DNA of 64,000 bases from JBBQWR01 sp038210495 (GTDB lineage Bacteria > Planctomycetota > Planctomycetia > Pirellulales > DATAWG01): positions 62,001 through 126,000 of the forward strand of contig JBBQWR010000003.1 of the NCBI GenBank assembly GCA_038210495.1, given 5' to 3'. Shown here one piece after another: positions 15,884 to 24,090 of this stretch. The notes beneath the pieces were generated by a model. It did no database searches, was not told where the DNA came from, and saw only the letters and a list, made by a program, of their open reading frames with translations. The translations under genes and the position numbers were made by a program. The first letter of the stretch is position 1; every line of letters starts with the position of its first letter.

Positions 15884-17686
15884 TTATTTGGGCGCGTCGG
15901 CGTCGTCTCGGACGCTGAATTCTAGTTTCCAGCGCTGATCCGAATTCGTGCTCACACACCACAGCTCGAAGACGCCGAGCTCCGTGATTCGCGAATGGAA
16001 GCGGACTGGCACATAGGGATCTTCCAAGTCGGGCGCCGGCGGAAGCGTCGCTTCGAGTGAATCGGTCTCGGCGATTTCCTCCTCGGTCCACGCCCCGATC
16101 AAGTCGCCGGGCCGATCCTGCTTTCGCACGGCCGAACTGAAAAAGCGAAACATGCCTTGCTCGCCGACCACCAGGCCGATCTCGCCGCCGGGCACGTCGG
16201 TCTCGGTTCCCTCTTCCATTCCAAACGGCACGACGCAGAGCGCCCGCAGCGGCCGCGCGGCGCCGGGAATCGCGAGACCTGCCGTCTCGATGCCGACATA
16301 ATACGAGCGAGCCGTGCCGCCGCGAATTCGCACGCCTTTGCCCTGCTTGGCCGAGCCGTAATAGGCCGCGCCGCGAGCGACCGCCAGATCCAAATCGCGA
16401 TTGCCTTCCAAAAATTTTGGCGTGACCTGTTTGCCGAACCACCCGGCCATCACCTCGACTAACCGAACGCGCAGGGCGTCGGCCTTAAACACACCGCCGT
16501 TGAACAGCAGATGGGTTGGTCGAATCGGTCCGGTCTTCGGATCGCCGTGAGCGGAGAGAAATGCCGCCAAGTGCCGAGTGATGGCCGTGTCGGTCTCGAA
16601 TGGCAAGCCGAGCTCGCGAAAGCCGCTCGCCCGCTGGCGGACCGGTTTGTCGCTCAATGCACAGTCGGGAAAAAATCCTTCGACTAACAGCGAGCTAGCC
16701 GCCTTGCGATCGAGATCGACGCTGATCGTGCCGCCAATGAGCTTGCTGCCGCGGCCCAGGATCGCGACGGGATGTTTTTTTGGGCCTCCTTCGGCGAGCA
16801 GCGTTTCCTTCGCCGCGCGGCAGGCGTGCCACAGCGAGACCGATTGCCAGGGGTCGAGCTCGACTTTCTTGTCCTTGAACGCGGCCGTGACCATGTGCGC
16901 CAGGGCGAGGTCCATGTTGTCGCCGCCGACGAGAATGTGATTGCCGACGGCGATCCGCCGCAGCGCGAGTTCCCCACCTTCCTCCGTGACGCCGACGAGC
17001 GTGAAATCGCTCGTCCCGCCCCCCACGTCGCAGATCAGCAGCGTGTCGCCGATTTTCAGCTCGCGCCGCCAGCGATCGCCGCTATCGGCCAGCCAGGCGT
17101 AAACGGCCGATTGGGGTTCTTCGAGCAGCACCAGATTATCGGGCAAACCGGCAGTGATCGCCGCCTCGCGCGTGAGCTCGCGCCCGCTGGCGTCGAACGA
17201 CGCCGGCACGGTGAGCACGACCTGCTGCTCGCGGATCGGCGCGTCGGGAAAGGCGCTCTCCCAAGCGGCCGCCAGATGTTGGAGATATCGGCGCGACGCG
17301 GCGACCGGCGAAATCTTGGCGACGTCCGCGGGCGCGCCGAACGGCAAAATTGGCTGATGTCGATCGACGCGGCTGTTCGCCAGCCAGGATTTGGCGGCGA
17401 CGACAGTGCGCATCGGCACGTCGGCCGAATGCCGCCGCGCGAGTTCGCCGACGGCGAAATCCCGGCCTTGCTCCCAGGGCACATCGTAGGCTTTGGAATT
17501 GCGCTCCGCTTCCGACGCCAAATACAGGAACGAAGCCAGCATCGGCCGCGCTTCGACTTGCGACGCGGCCACCAATTGCGGAACCGGCAGGATCTCGACC
17601 GCCGCGTTCTCGACATCCAGAGGCATGTAGGCCAAGACACTGTTGGTCGTGCCCAGGTCGATGCCGATGACGTATTTGGCTGCCAT
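15884..17686 (-). CDS. Hsp70 family protein
   Basis: 600 residues. Starts with MAAKYVIGIDLGTTNSVLAY (phosphate loop 1), has LTVPASFDASGRELTREAA and LVLLEEPQSAVYAW (catalytic half), then LLICDVGGGTSDFTLVGV (phosphate loop 2) and GGDNMDLALAHM. This is a complete Hsp70 ATPase domain with a short, divergent C-terminus rather than a full substrate-binding lid. Likely an ATP-driven chaperone-like protein acting with the neighbouring 944-residue Hsp70 and the DUF2760 protein. The gene order DUF2760-Hsp70-Hsp70 is, from memory, conserved in several phyla; the client is unknown. Confidence 0.88.
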   Translation of the reverse strand: MAAKYVIGIDLGTTNSVLAYMPLDVENAAVEILPVPQLVAASQVEARPMLASFLYLASEAERNSKAYDVPWEQGRDFAVGELARRHSADVPMRTVVAAKSWLANSRVDRHQPILPFGAPADVAKISPVAASRRYLQHLAAAWESAFPDAPIREQQVVLTVPASFDASGRELTREAAITAGLPDNLVLLEEPQSAVYAWLADSGDRWRRELKIGDTLLICDVGGGTSDFTLVGVTEEGGELALRRIAVGNHILVGGDNMDLALAHMVTAAFKDKKVELDPWQSVSLWHACRAAKETLLAEGGPKKHPVAILGRGSKLIGGTISVDLDRKAASSLLVEGFFPDCALSDKPVRQRASGFRELGLPFETDTAITRHLAAFLSAHGDPKTGPIRPTHLLFNGGVFKADALRVRLVEVMAGWFGKQVTPKFLEGNRDLDLAVARGAAYYGSAKQGKGVRIRGGTARSYYVGIETAGLAIPGAARPLRALCVVPFGMEEGTETDVPGGEIGLVVGEQGMFRFFSSAVRKQDRPGDLIGAWTEEEIAETDSLEATLPPAPDLEDPYVPVRFHSRITELGVFELWCVSTNSDQRWKLEFSVRDDADAPK

Positions 17687-17727
17687 GAATTCGATCCGCT
17701 ACCTTGTCGTCCGTGCCGGGTCGGCCT

Positions 17728-17792
17728 TAGTCATTCGCCATTCGAACATCAGTCATTGATTAAACATTGGGTGATGCGTCATTTGTCATTTC
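17728..17792. repeat. dispersed repeat, family R2
   Basis: Imperfect tandem words related to CATTCGCCATTCG and GTCATTGATTAAACATTGGG, ending in GCGTCATTTGTCATT. Same family as 5655-5810 and 38406-38520. It separates the DUF2760 gene from the first Hsp70 gene, inside the presumed operon. Confidence 0.65.
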
Positions 17793-17795
17793 ACC

Positions 17796-18386
17796 TTATC
17801 TGATTTCCAGTTCGGCCGGCGCCACGACCAGCAGAGATTCCTCACCGCCGTTCCACTGAGGCAATTCACACCGCGTGGCCTTCCAGCCGTGATGGCACAG
17901 CGTGCCGCGAAACGGCGGTTGACCCGTCACCGCGCCAAGCAGCCGAATTCGAGCCGGATCGAAGCCTTCGCGGACTTCGATTTGCGAACCTTCGGCGGCC
18001 ACTTCGACGGGCTCGATCGCAAAAAATCGCTCGACGACCGCGTGACAGTTTCGATGCACGTCGCGCACGGCGGCGCCGATCTGGGCGTCGCTTAGGGCGG
18101 CGATCGGCTCTTGGATAAAGTCCACCAACCGGGCCTCGCGCTGCAGCGCGGCCAGCAAGTTCAGGGCATCGTTTCGCTTGGCCGGCGCTACCGTCGGTTT
18201 CGTCGTCGGCTTTGGCGCCGGCTTGGCGGCGCCCGGCGTGGCGGCATCGTTCTTCCGGGAAATATCCGTTTCATGGCCAATCGTCGTGGTGGAAGGCGCG
18301 TTGAGAACGCGGTCCACCTGATCGGCAATGATTCGATTGAACAATATGCGAAAAAAAGCGCGAAACGCGACGGCAATTCTGTGCAT
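17796..18386 (-). CDS. DUF2760 domain protein
   Basis: 196 residues. Starts MHRIAVAFRAFFRILFNRI, the opening typical of DUF2760, then a proline/lysine/alanine linker (about residues 40-75). A C-terminal domain follows with LLAALQREARLVDFIQEP, AVRDVHRNCHAV and PFRGTLCHHGWKATRCELPQW, which are the DUF2760 signature stretches as I recall them. The start at 18386 was chosen because it opens the family; the frame extends to 18542 without family features. It precedes two Hsp70 genes on the same strand, and the family is known for this pairing. The biochemical role is unknown; a cofactor or client adaptor for the Hsp70s is an inference. Confidence 0.8.
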   Translation of the reverse strand: MHRIAVAFRAFFRILFNRIIADQVDRVLNAPSTTTIGHETDISRKNDAATPGAAKPAPKPTTKPTVAPAKRNDALNLLAALQREARLVDFIQEPIAALSDAQIGAAVRDVHRNCHAVVERFFAIEPVEVAAEGSQIEVREGFDPARIRLLGAVTGQPPFRGTLCHHGWKATRCELPQWNGGEESLLVVAPAELEIR

Positions 18387-18670
18387 GGGAACGCTAAGGG
18401 TCCGGCGCCAAAAAAACAGGTCGAGCCCGCGGCTGACCGCGCTCGACATGGCCGCCGCGAATGGACGCATCGCCGATCCGCGGAGCGACATTGATCGTCT
18501 CAAAGTCGGCGGCAAAGTCAAGCCGGGGCCGGCGCTCTCCATGCGTCAGTTATCCCTGCCCGGTGGAATTATTCTACGCAACTCTGGATAATCGGGCGTG
18601 GCCGTTGGGCGCTTCGATCGTCGAAGGCGCCAACGCCCGCTCGCTCAAATCGATCGCGCCTTGAATTTCC

Positions 18671-19606
18671 ATGGATACCGCGCACGGCTTTGTCGACTTG
18701 CAACTTAACGGCTACAAGGGAGTCGACTTCAACTCCGATCGATTGACCGGCGATGCGCTACGCTGGGCGTGCGAGCAATTGGCGGCCGACGGCGTGGTTG
18801 GCGTTCTGGCCACGATCACAACCGACGCGATCGATCGCATGGCCAGACGGCTCGCTCGACTCGCGGCGCTGCGGCGCGCCGAGCCATTGGTTCAAGAAAT
18901 CATTTGGGGCCTTCATATCGAGGGGCCTTTCATCAACGACGCGCCCGGCTATGTCGGCGCCCATCCGCCCGAACATGCCCGGCCGGCCGACCTCGATGTC
19001 GCTCGGCAATTGCTCGACGCGGCCGAGGGGCTCACGCGAATCGTCACGCTGGCGCCGGAACGCGATCGGGATTTTCAGCTCACGCGACTGCTGGCCGAGC
19101 AGAAGATCGTCGTCTCCGCGGGTCACTGCGATCCGAGTCTCTATCAACTCCGCGGCGCCATCGACGCCGGGCTTTCGATGTTCACCCATTTGGGCAACGG
19201 CTGCCCGATGATGCTCCACCGGCACGACAACATCATTCAACGGGCGCTGAGCGTCGCCGATCGCCTGTGGGTTTGCTTCATCGCCGACGGCGTGCATCTG
19301 CCGTTTCCGGCGCTGGGGAATTTTCTTCGCGTGGTGGGGCCCGAGCGAGCGATCGTCGTAACCGACGCCACCGCGGCGGCCGGACTCGGGCCGGGCCGAT
19401 ATACGCTTGGCAATCAGACGGTCGAGGTGGGCGACGATCTGGTGGCCTGGGCGCCCGACCGTTCGCATTTCGTCGGGGCGACGGCTACGATGCCGCAAGT
19501 GGCTTCGCTTTTGAAAGCCGAACTGGGGCTTTCGGAGGATACGGTCGCGGGGCTCCTCCGGCGCAACCCACGCCGCGCCCTGGAAGCCGCCGGGCTTTTA
19601 TCCTAG
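18671..19606 (+). CDS. nagA: N-acetylglucosamine-6-phosphate deacetylase, short form
   Basis: 311 residues, against about 380 for E. coli NagA. It opens directly at GFVDLQLNGYKGVDF, the QLNG metal-site motif that normally follows a roughly 50-residue beta domain, so that N-terminal domain is missing. The remaining key motifs are present: LHIEGPFIN (metal Glu), SAGHCDPS and MFTHLGNGCP (metal His), and VVTDATAAAG with the catalytic Asp. It would hydrolyse GlcNAc-6-P to GlcN-6-P in the cytoplasm. The nagB-like gene follows 57 bp downstream, supporting a joint amino-sugar catabolic role. Confidence 0.85.
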   Translation: MDTAHGFVDLQLNGYKGVDFNSDRLTGDALRWACEQLAADGVVGVLATITTDAIDRMARRLARLAALRRAEPLVQEIIWGLHIEGPFINDAPGYVGAHPPEHARPADLDVARQLLDAAEGLTRIVTLAPERDRDFQLTRLLAEQKIVVSAGHCDPSLYQLRGAIDAGLSMFTHLGNGCPMMLHRHDNIIQRALSVADRLWVCFIADGVHLPFPALGNFLRVVGPERAIVVTDATAAAGLGPGRYTLGNQTVEVGDDLVAWAPDRSHFVGATATMPQVASLLKAELGLSEDTVAGLLRRNPRRALEAAGLLS

Positions 19607-19663
19607 CGGCGGCATCCTGCCGCGCGTCTAGTTCCCAATCGCTCCGTCTCCAAGTCTCCTCCG

Positions 19664-20461
19664 ATGAACATCCACATCTGCCCCGACAAAATCGAACTGG
19701 GTCATCGCGCCGCCGCCGATGCCGCCGACCGTATCCGCTCAGCGATTGCCGAGCGGGGCGAAGCGCGGGTCATCTTCGCCACCGGCGCCTCGCAATTCGA
19801 GGTACTGACCGCGCTCGTCGCGACACCGGACATCGATTGGTCGCGCGTCACCGGCTTTCATCTCGATGAATATCTCGGCCTGCCGGCGACACATCCCGCT
19901 TCGTTTCGCAAGTATCTGAAGGAGCGACTCGTCGATCGGGCAGAGTTGGCCGCGTTCCATATGATCGATGGAGAAGCCGACCCGCGCGGAGAATGCGGCC
20001 GCGTCGGAAAGCTCATTCGCGAGCGCGCCATCGACGTGGCGTTGGCCGGTATTGGCGAGAATGGGCATTTGGCCTTCAACGATCCGCCGGCAAATTTCGA
20101 AACGGACGAGCCGTATATCGTCGTCGATCTGGACGAAGCCTGCCGGAAGCAGCAATTCGGCGAAGGCTGGTTCCAGGCGCTCGATGCCGTGCCGCGCCGC
20201 GCGATCAGCATGTCGATCAGGCAGATCATGCTATCGCGCGCCATAGTTTGCAGCGTGCCGGATCGCCGCAAGGCCGTAGCCGTACGGACATGTCTGGCTG
20301 GACCCGTCAGTCCCCAAGCGCCGGCGTCAATCTTGCAGCGGCACGCGGCCACCAACGTCTATCTCGATCCGGCATCGGCCGAACTCTTGCCGGACGCACA
20401 TAGTCGCGGCATCATGCCGCGGAGTACCGCGGGCGGTTTGCTAGAGCCGCGCACGGAGTAA
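19664..20461 (+). CDS. nagB: glucosamine-6-phosphate deaminase
   Basis: 265 residues. FATGASQFEVL matches the phosphate-binding region, FHLDEYLGL the conserved Asp-Glu motif, and GIGENGHLAFNDP the catalytic His loop of NagB. It would convert GlcN-6-P to fructose-6-P plus ammonia in the cytoplasm and works directly after NagA. The first gene ends 57 bp upstream on the same strand, so they are probably co-transcribed. No transporter of the PTS type is next to them; the MFS gene downstream faces the opposite way. Confidence 0.88.
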   Translation: MNIHICPDKIELGHRAAADAADRIRSAIAERGEARVIFATGASQFEVLTALVATPDIDWSRVTGFHLDEYLGLPATHPASFRKYLKERLVDRAELAAFHMIDGEADPRGECGRVGKLIRERAIDVALAGIGENGHLAFNDPPANFETDEPYIVVDLDEACRKQQFGEGWFQALDAVPRRAISMSIRQIMLSRAIVCSVPDRRKAVAVRTCLAGPVSPQAPASILQRHAATNVYLDPASAELLPDAHSRGIMPRSTAGGLLEPRTE

Positions 20462-20489
20462 GCGCACGGAAAGTCGCGACCTCGCGGCT

Positions 20490-22025
20490 CTAGGGCTTCG
20501 ACCGCTCGCGCCGCGCAAGCTGTCCGCGGCGAATCGCATCCATCACCACGACGAGCACTGCCCCGACGAACGACCAGGGCGCGATTTTCCATAAGGCCTG
20601 TTCGATATTCGCGTCAGACGAATTGCCAAATAGTGTCGGTCCCACGGAACTGCCCAGATTGCCGACCATGTTGATGAAACCGATCGCGGATGCGGCCGCG
20701 CCGGCGCCGAGGAACATCGTCGGTATCGACCAGAATGGCGGGATTTGAGTATAGACGCAGGCGCCGGAAATGAAGATTAAAGCCAATACGGCTGCCGGAG
20801 TGGCGCCGATCAGCGCCGCCGTAATGGCGACCCCCAGGCTGCAAAAAGCCATCGGAACGGCCGCATGCCAGATTCGCTCTCCCGTTTTGTCGCTATGCCA
20901 ACCATTGATCAGAATCGCGAAAAACGAAACGTAATAGGGCAGCGTGGCCATGATCGTCCCGACGAAGTTAATTTGATCCTGCCGAGCTTTGCCGCCCAAA
21001 AGTGAAGTCAAACCAAACCACGTTTGAAACCAATGCGGCAGTCTTTCGACCTGGGACGACATGATTCGGGGCATGAATGCCGACAGCCCATAGGCGAGCA
21101 TGTTTTGGAAAAAGTACACGGCGGTCAACAGAATCACCATGAAGATTAGATGGGGCCACGACATGTGTTGAGTTTGTCGTTTCGCCACCGTGTCGCGATT
21201 CAATTCGGAAGTCAGCCACTCTCGTTCCTCGGCGCTCAGCCAACGGGCGTCACCCGGCCGATCGGGTAGTAAAAAGATCGTGGTAATGCCTGCCAGGATC
21301 GGCAGCACTCCTTCGATGACGAAGATCATCCGCCAGCCTTGAAAGGCTCGCAGGAAGAATGCGTTGAACGTATATCCGATCACGCTGGACAAGGGCATGG
21401 CCAGAGCGAATGTCGCGATCGCTTTGGCCCGGTCTCGCTGGCGAAACCAATGCGATAGGTAGACAATCACCGACGGAAAAAATCCGCCTTCGAAGAATCC
21501 CAAAAAGAATCGGAAGAAATAAAACTGATTTTCGGAGGAAGTGGAAAGTCGATTGATAAACCGAGCCGCCGGCGAGAACCAACTCGAGCCTTCGCTCAGG
21601 TGCGGCAGCCAACTGAACATGGCGGCGCCCAGCGGGGATCCGATCGCGCCCATCGCGGCGGCGACCACGCCCCACAGGATCAAGATTCGGACAAACACCC
21701 ACCGTGCGCCCCGCCGTTCGACCCAGTTCGTGCTGGGGATTTCGAGAATCCAATAGCCCCAAAAAAATAAACCGATGCCGAAACCGAGAATCTTGTCGTC
21801 GAAACCAAGACCTCCGTTTTCGACCGATTGCTTCATCGCGAGCCCGGCCACGGCCACGTTCATGCGGTCGATGTACGCCAGGATGTAGAGAAAAAACAGA
21901 TACGGCACGAGATGCAGCGTCACCCGACGGCGCGTTCGCTCGGCGACATCCCCCGCTGGCTTGCGCCAGAAAATCCGCAGCAGCCGATCTCCCCACCGAT
22001 CGACGCTCCGCCCATCGCTGTTCAT
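20490..22025 (-). CDS. MFS transporter, anion/cation symporter type
   Basis: 511 residues with twelve predicted membrane helices. The first loop reads LFFLYILAYIDRMNVAVAGL, the typical DRxN motif of the ACS branch of the major facilitator superfamily (hexuronate, galactonate, phthalate transporters). WGYWILEIPSTNWVERRGAR provides the conserved loop between helices 2 and 3. A large cytoplasmic/periplasmic insertion with SSWFSPAARFINRLSTSSEN is unusual. It is convergent with nagB and its stop lies 28 bp from that gene's stop. An organic acid or sugar acid is the likely substrate, but this is not shown by the sequence. Confidence 0.85.
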   Translation of the reverse strand: MNSDGRSVDRWGDRLLRIFWRKPAGDVAERTRRRVTLHLVPYLFFLYILAYIDRMNVAVAGLAMKQSVENGGLGFDDKILGFGIGLFFWGYWILEIPSTNWVERRGARWVFVRILILWGVVAAAMGAIGSPLGAAMFSWLPHLSEGSSWFSPAARFINRLSTSSENQFYFFRFFLGFFEGGFFPSVIVYLSHWFRQRDRAKAIATFALAMPLSSVIGYTFNAFFLRAFQGWRMIFVIEGVLPILAGITTIFLLPDRPGDARWLSAEEREWLTSELNRDTVAKRQTQHMSWPHLIFMVILLTAVYFFQNMLAYGLSAFMPRIMSSQVERLPHWFQTWFGLTSLLGGKARQDQINFVGTIMATLPYYVSFFAILINGWHSDKTGERIWHAAVPMAFCSLGVAITAALIGATPAAVLALIFISGACVYTQIPPFWSIPTMFLGAGAAASAIGFINMVGNLGSSVGPTLFGNSSDANIEQALWKIAPWSFVGAVLVVVMDAIRRGQLARRERSKP

Positions 22026-22228
22026 CCGTCATCCGCCTCCGACGCGCGTGAATGCCCTAACTCCGCCGACAGAAAAGGCATTGTACTAACCGGCGCCCAG
22101 CCATGTGCGACTGCCCTCAGCAAATTTTGCGTTTCCGCGCCGCTGCCCCGGACTGGAGTGGACGCAACAATTCATGATGTCCAATCCGAACGCGGATTCA
22201 GCTATCCACTTCGAAAAACCGCAAACCG

Positions 22229-23236
22229 CTAAATTTCCCCGCTCCGGGGCCGGGTGGCGATCTCGATGTGGGCGCCGTGATTGTTCGGCGAGGTTAGGAC
22301 GAAATCGTAGTGTTCGACGTCAATGTCGGCCCTAAGCCGTGCGATCAAATTAGGCGCCGATGACTCGGTTTCTATCGCAACGAACAGACTCGGGCCCCAA
22401 GAACTTTGGCCGACGCCGATATAGCCCATCCCGCGTAATCCGTGCACGAGTTTCGCGGTGGCCTCGTCGAGAAATGGACCGGGCTGCTTGGGCGCGAAGC
22501 AACCGCCGGCCCGATGACCAAACCGGTACAAGCTCTGACTAAAGGCCAGGAAATTTTCCTCGACCGCGGCCGGCGCCAATTCCAAGACGACTTCTCGACA
22601 CAACTGGTCCGTCACTTCCAACGGCACGGGCGGTAATTCCCGGAATGCCGCCCGTTCTTCGTCTCCATGCAGGCCCGTTGCATCGCGCGGAATGAGCAGA
22701 ACAAATCGCCACGTCGGCGGCAACTCGATACGCGAGACAAGCGGCGACAGATGGCCTCCTGCGAATTTGCCCGCTTCGACAAGCAAACCGCCGGACGCAA
22801 AGCCATGCACGCCGATCGAGGATCGTTCCGCTCGGCCGGACGCAAGTGCCAGATCGGCTGGGGACAGCGGCGGCCGGCCGTAGAAGGCGTTCAATCCAGC
22901 AGCGACGGCCAGCCCGAGTTGCGTGCCGACGCCGAGGCCGACGTGCTGACGCGGCGCCGATTGGATGCTAATGCGTGGAGCGTGGAGCGTGGAGCGTGAT
23001 GCGGGAAGCGTGGGAAGATCGAGTGCCGTGATGGCGCGGTCGGCGAAATCGAGCGCGCGATCGGAGAGCGGGCCGCTGGCTTCGAGTTGGTCGGCGGCGG
23101 TAATTTGCAGCCGAATGCCCGGGCGGTCGACCATGAGACCGACGCCGCCGAATTGTCGAACGTCGGAGCGACCGAACGACAGCATGCCCAAATGCAGGCG
23201 GCTTGGCGTCGTTACCGTGACGATGCGGTCGGACAT
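22229..23236 (-). CDS. beta-ribofuranosylaminobenzene 5'-phosphate synthase-like (GHMP-fold)
   Basis: 335 residues. TVTTPSRLHLGMLSFG at the start and RQHVGLGVGTQLGLAVAAGL around residues 93-112 fit beta-RFAP synthase, the GHMP-kinase-fold enzyme that joins p-aminobenzoate to PRPP in the first committed step of tetrahydromethanopterin synthesis. Planctomycetes use this cofactor for C1 transfer. It follows DUF447 and PabA-like genes in the same direction, which fits a PABA-to-cofactor operon. Residues about 75-88 (LPASRSTLHAPR) are translated from a GCGTGGA-type dispersed repeat at 22973-23011. The ATG at 23236 lacks a ribosome binding site; an AGACGGG heptamer tract lies just upstream. Confidence 0.82.
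   Translation of the reverse strand: MSDRIVTVTTPSRLHLGMLSFGRSDVRQFGGVGLMVDRPGIRLQITAADQLEASGPLSDRALDFADRAITALDLPTLPASRSTLHAPRISIQSAPRQHVGLGVGTQLGLAVAAGLNAFYGRPPLSPADLALASGRAERSSIGVHGFASGGLLVEAGKFAGGHLSPLVSRIELPPTWRFVLLIPRDATGLHGDEERAAFRELPPVPLEVTDQLCREVVLELAPAAVEENFLAFSQSLYRFGHRAGGCFAPKQPGPFLDEATAKLVHGLRGMGYIGVGQSSWGPSLFVAIETESSAPNLIARLRADIDVEHYDFVLTSPNNHGAHIEIATRPRSGEI
22973..23011. repeat. GCGTGGA-type dispersed repeat inside a coding region
   Basis: Three consecutive copies of a GCGTGGA word plus degenerate continuations (GCGTGATGCGGGAAGCGTGG) lie within the beta-RFAP synthase gene and keep its reading frame. Confidence 0.7.
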
Positions 23237-23249
23237 GGGGGGAAAGCAG

Positions 23250-23305
23250 AGACGGGAGACGGGAGACGGGAGACGGGAGACGGGAGACGGGAGACGGGAG
23301 ACGGG
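23250..23305. repeat. eight tandem copies of heptamer AGACGGG
   Basis: The 7-bp unit AGACGGG is repeated exactly eight times (copies begin at 23250, 23257, 23264 and so on to 23299). It lies between the DUF447 stop and the ATG of the beta-RFAP synthase gene at 23236, that is 14-69 bp upstream of that start. Copy-number change would alter the leader length. Confidence 0.95.
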
Positions 23306-23334
23306 GAAAAAAGGCGGTCGCGGGGACGCGGAGA

Positions 23335-23901
23335 TTACGGCGATTGGCTTTTGTGGATGTAATTGGATAGGAACTCGAAGGCCTTATGTTCGCGCGGGCC
23401 GCCGGTTTTTTGCACCAGGACCGCGTGGCGCGAGAGGTCGCGCTCGATTTCTTCGGCGGGCAGTAGGTGGACGCGAGTTGCTAAGATGGCCGCTTCGACG
23501 ACCGCGTGCTTGGCGCGATTGAAGCCGAAGAAATCGCGAATCGCGTCGTGCGCGATCACGTCGGAGATTATTTCGGTTCGCGGATGCGAGGCATCGATCG
23601 ACGCGACGCGAAAGGCATACCACCGGCAAGCGTCGGCCAGGATCATGCCATCAACGGCTTCGGCGCGGACTAGGTTCGGAAGCGGCTCAATTTGTCCGAC
23701 CGCCGCTTGGGCCAGCAGCAGCACGTCGTCGACGACGTGAAACACGCCTTCACCCGTTCGAGCCAAATTAGCGTATGTCGTTGAGGTTTGATACGGCCGA
23801 AAGATGAACCGATGCATCGCCGCGTCGACGATCGGTCCCATCGGCGCGATGTTCACGCGCCGTTCCGCGTCCAACGTAGTGACGATTCCTTCCAGGATCA
23901 C
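23335..23901 (-). CDS. DUF447 family flavin-reductase-like protein
   Basis: 188 residues from a GTG at 23901. It opens ILEGIVTTLDAERRVNIAPM, then IFRPYQTSTTYANLARTGEG and VFHVVDDVLLLAQAAVG, the order of segments of DUF447, a split-barrel fold distantly like FMN-binding flavin reductases. In archaea and planctomycetes DUF447 genes often sit with methanopterin biosynthesis genes. The frame runs back to 24084, but the extra 61 residues come from a proline/alanine-rich non-conserved stretch, so GTG was chosen. It lies between the PabA-like and beta-RFAP synthase genes on the same strand. Its reaction in cofactor synthesis is not known. Confidence 0.75.
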   Translation of the reverse strand: MILEGIVTTLDAERRVNIAPMGPIVDAAMHRFIFRPYQTSTTYANLARTGEGVFHVVDDVLLLAQAAVGQIEPLPNLVRAEAVDGMILADACRWYAFRVASIDASHPRTEIISDVIAHDAIRDFFGFNRAKHAVVEAAILATRVHLLPAEEIERDLSRHAVLVQKTGGPREHKAFEFLSNYIHKSQSP

Positions 23902-24090
23902 GGCGAGCCTAGCGATTAAAAGTTTGATGCGTGAAAAACATCGTCCCGGCGGCCCTGCCGCGGCGGAGGGAACGCTGACCGGGGCTTCGGCGAGGCGCCT
24001 CCAGCCCCAGGCACCCTGCGGTCGCTGGCGGCCGGAGATTCCGACTACGGTGCTAATCCAGCGACACAGGCGGCGATCTAACATTAACCG

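Noticed and set aside
23250..23305. CRISPR array
   Set aside because: The repeat unit is only 7 bp with no spacers, so it is a simple tandem repeat.
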